NCBI GenBank assembly: GCA_034436375.1
Contig: DAOTVS010000088.1
Location: forward strand, 1-10,359
Length of the DNA stretch: 10,359 nucleotides
From: DAOTVS01 sp034436375
Lineage (GTDB): Bacteria > Chloroflexota > Anaerolineae > SpSt-313
Direction of reading: 5' to 3'
The notes below the pieces were generated by a model. That model had not been told where the DNA came from and did no database searches. It saw nothing but the letters and a program-made list of their open reading frames with translations. Positions 6,157 through 10,359 of this stretch are shown here, piece by piece (within the stretch, counting starts at the first letter, position 1; each line of letters begins with the position of its first letter). The position numbers and the translations under genes are program-made.

Positions 6157-7347
6157 ATGAGACAGACCGCTACCGCGCGCCTGATGCGCAACGTCAACCG
6201 GGCTGCAATCCTCGATCTGGTCCGCCAACAGGGCCCCATTGCGCGCCCCGAGATTGCGCGCCGCCTGCAGCTCAGCCTGCCCACGGTCATGCGCATTGTC
6301 GATGGCCTGTTGGCCGATGATTTGGTGCGCGCGGAGGGGCGGGGCGAGGGTCTGGTGGGCCGCCCCTCCGCGCTGGTGCATTTCAACGGCAGCGCCTACG
6401 GTGTGGTAGGGGTAGATCTGGGGGGCACCAAGATGTTCGGTACCCTGGCCGACCTGGCCGGGACGATCGAGCATGAGGTCTATATGGCCCACAACGCGAC
6501 ACAGGGCGCGGCTGATGATTTGCTGGAGCGGCTGTGTGCGCTGATCGAGCAGTTGCTTTCCGTGCCGCGGCCGGCGGGGCAGCGCATCCGGGGCATCGGC
6601 GTGGGGGCGCCAGGGTTCACGCGCAGTGAGGAGGGCGTGGTGCAGTGGGCCCCCAGCCTGGGCTGGCGCGATCTGCCGCTCAAGCAGATCCTCAGTGAGC
6701 GTTTTGGCCTGCCTGTCTTTGTGGAGAATGACGTCAACCTGGCTGCTCTCGGCGAGTGGGGATTCGGCGCCGGGCGGGGCACGCGTGACCTGGTTTGTAT
6801 CGCCGTGGGCACAGGCGTAGGGGCAGGCGTGATCATCGATGGCGCACTCTATCGTGGGCACCATCAGGCGGCCGGCGAGGTGGGGTACCTGCTGCCGGGC
6901 ATCGAGTTTTTGGGCTGGCCGGGCGACGGCTTTGGCGCTCTGGAGAGCCAGGCCTCGGGCACGGGCGTGGCCGAGCGAGCGCGCCGGCGGTTGCAGCAGG
7001 AGGGCCGCGCGGTGCCAGTGGACCTGACGGCGGAGGACGTATTCGCTGCCGCCCGGGAGGGCGAGGAATGGGCCCTCGATGTGGTCCGTGTGACCGTCGA
7101 TTACCTTAGCCTGGCCATCGCCAATATCAGCGCCCTCCTTGATCCCGAGCTGATTGTCCTCGGCGGCGGGGTGGCGCGCTCGGCCGACTTGCTGATTGCG
7201 CCGATCTGCGAGCGGCTGCGGGGCGCCTTGCTTTTCCCGCCGCGGCTGGTCGCTTCGACCCTCGGCTACCGCGCCGCCGTGATGGGGGCCATCATGATGG
7301 TCCTCAACGGCACCACCGAGCACGTCGTCGTCAACCGCCGGGGGTGA
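6157..7347 (+). CDS. ROK family transcriptional regulator (sugar-sensing repressor)
   Basis: A 396-residue protein with the standard two-part layout. Residues about 13-60 are a MarR-like winged helix-turn-helix (NRAAILDLV, PEIARRLQLSLPTVMRIVDGLL). About 82-385 are a ROK sugar-kinase-like domain with DLGGTK (87-92), GIGVGAPG (146-153), ENDVNLAALGE (190-200, D192 the usual catalytic Asp), GTGVGAG (218-224) and GEVGY (240-244). The zinc motif CxCGxxGC is missing, and the zinc-ligand His after GExG is Tyr244, so the zinc site is lost. Such proteins usually repress sugar genes and are released by a sugar or sugar phosphate. AGGGGAG (6146-6152) precedes the ATG by 4 nt. It heads the unit with the MttB-like and GH4 genes, and its promoter carries operator-like palindromes. 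The effector is probably related to the GH4 product. Confidence 0.9.
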   Translation: MRQTATARLMRNVNRAAILDLVRQQGPIARPEIARRLQLSLPTVMRIVDGLLADDLVRAEGRGEGLVGRPSALVHFNGSAYGVVGVDLGGTKMFGTLADLAGTIEHEVYMAHNATQGAADDLLERLCALIEQLLSVPRPAGQRIRGIGVGAPGFTRSEEGVVQWAPSLGWRDLPLKQILSERFGLPVFVENDVNLAALGEWGFGAGRGTRDLVCIAVGTGVGAGVIIDGALYRGHHQAAGEVGYLLPGIEFLGWPGDGFGALESQASGTGVAERARRRLQQEGRAVPVDLTAEDVFAAAREGEEWALDVVRVTVDYLSLAIANISALLDPELIVLGGGVARSADLLIAPICERLRGALLFPPRLVASTLGYRAAVMGAIMMVLNGTTEHVVVNRRG

Positions 7348-7448
7348 ACGCCTGGCAGTGCCCAGCCGGCCATGTGGGGGCAGGTCTCAGTCCTGCCTCT
7401 ACGCGGCGTTATGTTTGACGTTTCACGTTTCACAGACCAAGGAGCACC
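7348..7448 (+). other. ROK to MttB-like intergenic spacer
   Basis: A 101-nt gap with a hairpin GGCAGG/CCTGCC (7379-7384, 7392-7397) that has no U-tract, then three tandem heptamers (TGTTTGA, CGTTTCA, CGTTTCA; 7412-7432) and an AAGGAG Shine-Dalgarno (7439-7444). TTGACG at 7415 has no matching -10, so I see no separate promoter and read the genes as co-transcribed. Confidence 0.5.
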
Positions 7449-8897
7449 ATGAAGGGTATACATGCCAAGGTCGAGATCCTGGCAGAGAGTGAGATCGAGC
7501 AGATCCACCGCGCCACGCTAGAGGTATTGAGTACGGTGGGCTGCCACCTGCCGCACCGCCGGGTGCTGGAGCGCTTGCAGCGGGCGGGCGCTGCGGTCGA
7601 TTACGGCACGGCCCAGGCCAAGCTGCCGCCGGCGCTGGTGGAGCGGGCAATCAGCGCGAACGGGGGCCAGCGCATCACCCCCGAGGACAAGTACCAGCAG
7701 CCGGTGCTGCGTGGCCAACGCTATGCGGTTGGCCCGGGCAACCAGGCCAACATTGTCGATTACCAGGCCACCAGCCGCCGCCAGGGCACCACGGAGGACG
7801 TGATCAAGGGTCTCGTGCTCTGCAACGAGCTGCCCCACATCCGTAGCGCCATGCCTCTGGTGACCCCCGCCGATGTGCCGCAGGTGATGGGCGATCTCTA
7901 CGGCTATTACCTGTGCGCCCTCTACAGCAAAAAGCCCTACGGGGTCTATATTATGACGCCGGCGGCGGCGCGCCAGATCATCCGCATCGCCGAGATCAAA
8001 TCGGGTGAGCAGGCGCACGTGGGCTATCTGCTGGAGCCGAACGGCGCCCTCTCTTACGACGATTTCTCCCTGGAGATGGCCCTCACCTTTGTCGAGGCCG
8101 GCCATAGCTTCCACGTGGGGCCCATGGCCATGGCCGGGCTCGATGCGCCTGTGACCCTGGCCGGCACGCTGGTGATGCAGAACTGCTACAACCTGATCGC
8201 CAATGTGGTGGCCTACCTCTGGGATACCCGTTGCGGCTGGTCGGGCAGCGCCCATACCATGGACCTGCGCTCCAGCCTCTGCTCGTTCGGCTCGCCCAAC
8301 CAGGTGCTGCTTGGCCTGGGCGCCATCCAGCTTGGCAACTGGTACGGGTTCGAGACGGGCGCCAACACGGCCCTCACCGATGCCTGCGTGCCCGATTTTC
8401 AGGGCGGCTTTGAAAAGGGCATGTCGGCCATGATTACGCTCCTGGCGGGCGGCGGCCATGGGGCGCAGGGCATCGTCGGCGCCGACCAGGGCACCAGCTT
8501 TGAGCAGCTGGTCATCGACGATGAGTGGGCCAGCGCCCTCGACCACATCTTTAGCCACGGTATGGAGGTCAATGACGATACCCTGGGGGTCGACGTCATA
8601 AAACGTGTTGGCATCTTGGGCAACTTTCTCGCCGACGAGCACACTGTGCGCCACATGCGCGATACCTACTGGCGCGCCTCTATCTTTAACTATGAGTCCT
8701 GGGATGCCTGGATGGCCAAGGGCGGCAAGGATGCCTATGCGCGAGCGCACGACAAGGTGCAGGAGATCCTGGGCAAGCACTACCCGCCGCAGCCGGTCGT
8801 TTCGCCGGAGGTCAAGGCGCAGCTCGATGATCTGATTGCGGAGGCCATGGCCCACCCAGAGCAGTTCCAGGGTGAGCGCTACCACTACAGTGCGTAG
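7449..8897 (+). CDS. Trimethylamine methyltransferase (MttB) superfamily protein, non-pyrrolysine
   Basis: A 482-residue member of the MttB/COG5598 superfamily, near the usual length. Known members move a methyl group from a methylated amine or betaine to a corrinoid protein in the cytoplasm. Recognisable parts are: the N-terminal helix EIEQIHRATLEVLSTVG (15-31), the HVGPMAMAGLDAPVTLAGT barrel segment (222-240), ETGANTALTDACVPDFQGG (302-320), and the FEQLVIDDEW (351-360) C-terminal landmark. There is no in-frame UAG inside, so the pyrrolysine of true MttB is absent; the region where it would sit reads ANTALTDAC. The NAE usually found after PVTLAG in the family is replaced by NCYN (245-248). 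No corrinoid protein, MtrH-like partner or reactivase gene is near. Substrate unknown. It lies between a ROK regulator and a GH4 gene, which suggests a sugar-linked substrate; this is inference. Confidence 0.85.
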   Translation: MKGIHAKVEILAESEIEQIHRATLEVLSTVGCHLPHRRVLERLQRAGAAVDYGTAQAKLPPALVERAISANGGQRITPEDKYQQPVLRGQRYAVGPGNQANIVDYQATSRRQGTTEDVIKGLVLCNELPHIRSAMPLVTPADVPQVMGDLYGYYLCALYSKKPYGVYIMTPAAARQIIRIAEIKSGEQAHVGYLLEPNGALSYDDFSLEMALTFVEAGHSFHVGPMAMAGLDAPVTLAGTLVMQNCYNLIANVVAYLWDTRCGWSGSAHTMDLRSSLCSFGSPNQVLLGLGAIQLGNWYGFETGANTALTDACVPDFQGGFEKGMSAMITLLAGGGHGAQGIVGADQGTSFEQLVIDDEWASALDHIFSHGMEVNDDTLGVDVIKRVGILGNFLADEHTVRHMRDTYWRASIFNYESWDAWMAKGGKDAYARAHDKVQEILGKHYPPQPVVSPEVKAQLDDLIAEAMAHPEQFQGERYHYSA

Positions 8898-8969
8898 GAG
8901 GGGGCTGGAGGTTGTCAACGGTTTCTGCCTAGCGGTTGAGTGTTCCTTTCAGGTAAAGGGGAGGTTGAT

Positions 8970-10301
8970 ATGCGTCCCACCAAGGTTGTCATGATCGGCG
9001 CTGCGAGCGCCAGTTTCGGCCCGGCGATGATCGCCGATGCGGTGCTGACGCCCGAGATGCGCGGCAGCACGCTGGTGCTGGTCGACATCGACGGCGAGCG
9101 TCTGGAGGTGATGGCGGCCTATGCGCGTAAAGTGAACGAGGCCGTGGGTGGCGGGCTCAAGATCGAGCATACCACCGACCGCCGGCAGGCGCTGCCTGGG
9201 GCCGAGTTTGTCATCACCTCGGTCGCTGTCAAGCGCGATGAGCTGTGGAAGCTCGATTTCCAGATCCCGCACAAGTACGGCATCAAGCAGGTGTTGGGTG
9301 AGAACGGCGGGCCGGGGGGCCTGTCGCATGCGCTGCGCAACATCCCGATCATCCTTGCCATCGCGCGCGACATGGAGCAACTCTGCCCTGACGCACTGCT
9401 GATGAACTTTTCCAACCCCGAGAGCCGTATCGGGCTGGCGCTCAGCCGCTACACGAGCCTGAAATTCGTGGGGCTCTGCCATGGCATCGGCATGGCCTAC
9501 GACGCCATCGGCAAGATCACCGGCATCCCGGCCACGGACCTCAAGGCCATCGGCGCGGGGCTGAACCACTTTGTCTGGCTGCTAGACATTCGCCGCAGGA
9601 GCACGCAAGAGGACGTCTACCCCATCCTGCGTGAGGCCGACAAGACTTACGATCCAACCTTCTATCCCCTCACGCGCAAGATGATGCGCCTCTACGGCCT
9701 CTACCCGCACTGCTCCGATGACCACATCGGCGAGTATCTCTCCTTCGCCTGGGAAGAGACCGGCCTGGAGGGCTATGATTTCGAGCGCGCCGACTATTGG
9801 CGCGAGAAGAACTGGCAGCGCATCTTGCGCGTGGCCCGCGGCGAAGAACCCGCGCCGTTGCCGGAAGGGATGGCCGAGTCGGCCGAGGCGCGCCTGAACG
9901 AAGAGCGGCCGCGCCTGCACCGCTCGGGCGAGTTTGCCTTCCCCATCATTGTCTCGCACGTGCTCAACCGGCACGATCTGATCGAGGCTGTCAACATCCG
10001 CAACGACGGGCTCATCGCCAACCTGCCAGAGTGGGCGGTGGTCGAGGTGCCGGCGGTCGTCGGTTGCGATGGTGTCAAGGGCATCAAGGTCGGTGCGCTC
10101 CCCCGTGGCGTTGCCGCTCTCTTGAGCACCCAAGCCCACGTGCAGGATCTGGTCGTCGAGGCTGCCGTGCACGGCTCGCGCGAGCTGGCCCTGCAGGCCC
10201 TGCTCGCCGACCCCGTCGTCCAAAGCTTCGATGCGGCGGAAAAGTGCCTCGACGAGCTGCTGAGCGTGCACGCCGCCTACTTGCCCCAGTTCAAGAAATA
10301 A
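8970..10301 (+). CDS. Glycoside hydrolase family 4 (NAD- and Mn-dependent)
   Basis: A 443-residue GH4 protein. This family cleaves alpha- or beta-glycosides through transient oxidation at C3 by bound NAD and needs Mn2+ or a similar metal. Visible: a Rossmann start IGAASASFGP (9-18) and VLVDID (36-41) for NAD; NFSNPES (146-152); GLCHGIG (168-174), whose C170 is the usual metal ligand; GLNHFVW (197-203), whose H200 is the second ligand; and DDHIGEY (250-256). The CH pair rather than CN marks the branch using unphosphorylated sugars. CHG is the variant I associate with alpha-glucuronidase/galacturonidase-like members, but from memory only. The ATG at 8970 follows AAAGGGGAGG (8955-8964) by 5 nt; a GTG at 8940 in frame is upstream of that site and rejected. 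It is the last gene of the unit, 72 nt after the MttB-like gene. Confidence 0.9.
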   Translation: MRPTKVVMIGAASASFGPAMIADAVLTPEMRGSTLVLVDIDGERLEVMAAYARKVNEAVGGGLKIEHTTDRRQALPGAEFVITSVAVKRDELWKLDFQIPHKYGIKQVLGENGGPGGLSHALRNIPIILAIARDMEQLCPDALLMNFSNPESRIGLALSRYTSLKFVGLCHGIGMAYDAIGKITGIPATDLKAIGAGLNHFVWLLDIRRRSTQEDVYPILREADKTYDPTFYPLTRKMMRLYGLYPHCSDDHIGEYLSFAWEETGLEGYDFERADYWREKNWQRILRVARGEEPAPLPEGMAESAEARLNEERPRLHRSGEFAFPIIVSHVLNRHDLIEAVNIRNDGLIANLPEWAVVEVPAVVGCDGVKGIKVGALPRGVAALLSTQAHVQDLVVEAAVHGSRELALQALLADPVVQSFDAAEKCLDELLSVHAAYLPQFKK

Positions 10302-10327
10302 AGGCCCTGGGAGCAAAACAGGGCCTT
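10301..10327 (+). repeat. Competing upstream hairpin overlapping the terminator
   Basis: AAGGCCCTG (10301-10309) pairs perfectly with CAGGGCCTT (10319-10327), which is also the left terminator arm and pairs again with AAGGCCCTG at 10346-10354. The first copy starts at the last base of the GH4 stop codon. The two hairpins are mutually exclusive. Confidence 0.6.
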
Positions 10328-10359
10328 GGCGTTCAGCAGCGCGCCAAGGCCCTGTTTTG
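10314..10359. terminator. Strong terminator at the end of the ROK/MttB-like/GH4 unit
   Basis: Arms CAAAACAGGGCCTTGGCG (10314-10331) and its exact complement (10342-10359) give an 18-bp stem over a 10-nt loop, ending in TTTTG. The A- and T-tracts at the two ends make it work as a bidirectional intrinsic terminator. The right arm reaches the window edge, so the pairing may go further. It begins 12 nt after the GH4 stop. Confidence 0.88.

Noticed and set aside
6100..7323. Long minus-strand open frame opposite the ROK gene
   Set aside because: Antisense shadow; it would run into the consensus promoter, and its product has low-complexity His/Arg/Gln-rich composition.
8895..8897. TAG at the end of the MttB-like gene as a pyrrolysine codon
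   Set aside because: It follows the natural family C-terminus and reading through would add only 14 residues before TGA; catalytic pyrrolysine lies mid-protein in true MttB.
7518..8918. Minus-strand open frame of 466 codons opposite the MttB-like gene
   Set aside because: The plus-strand protein matches a known superfamily over its whole length; the antisense product shows no domain or ribosome site.
8940..8969. GTG at 8940 as the GH4 start
   Set aside because: It would place the strong AAAGGGGAGG site inside the gene; the ATG at 8970 begins directly at the Rossmann strand expected for GH4.

Overview
The window is GC-rich bacterial chromosome of about 60-65% GC, judged by eye. It has long genes, several TTG or non-standard starts with strong Shine-Dalgarno sites, a secreted protein with a PT-rich N-terminus, and a type I/III-style CRISPR repeat ending ATTGAAAC. 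Together with the gene families (DUF4397, DUF2721, ROK, MttB-like, GH4, IolE-like) this suggests a Chloroflexota-type (Anaerolineae-like) heterotroph. That lineage is an inference, because no marker gene is present.

Layout: (1) 1-187 is the leader-distal end of a CRISPR array. It has two perfect repeats separated by two identical 37-nt spacers, then a degenerate terminal repeat; cas genes and leader lie outside. (2) 293-2080, minus strand: a secreted DUF4397 protein with a textbook terminator, and a CDP-alcohol phosphatidyltransferase with a complete catalytic motif. (3) 2285-4279, plus strand: a clan GH-A (GH1-like) glycosidase homologue, then a polytopic membrane protein with its own sigma70-type promoter. 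(4) 4381-5169: a sugar-phosphate isomerase/epimerase (IolE-like TIM barrel) with its own promoter, converging on a minus-strand DUF2721 membrane protein (5233-5715). The two stop codons form the outer ends of a perfect 29-bp inverted repeat. (5) 5851-5989: a decayed MITE-like element with inverted ends. (6) 6057-10359: a self-contained unit made of a perfect-consensus promoter with a palindromic operator in its spacer, a ROK repressor, an MttB-family (non-pyrrolysine) methyltransferase homologue, a GH4 glycosidase and a strong terminator.

How it fits together: the right half looks like carbohydrate catabolism under a ROK-family sugar sensor. GH4 would open an alpha- or beta-glycoside by its NAD/Mn redox mechanism. 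The IolE-like protein would act on keto-sugar or inositol intermediates. The MttB-like protein is the unexpected member: its family demethylates methylamines and betaines onto a corrinoid protein, yet no corrinoid protein, reactivase or amine gene is nearby, and its active-site landmarks differ. The ROK/MttB-like/GH4 trio is the best candidate here for an undescribed system, possibly the use of a methylated or amine-bearing glycoside.
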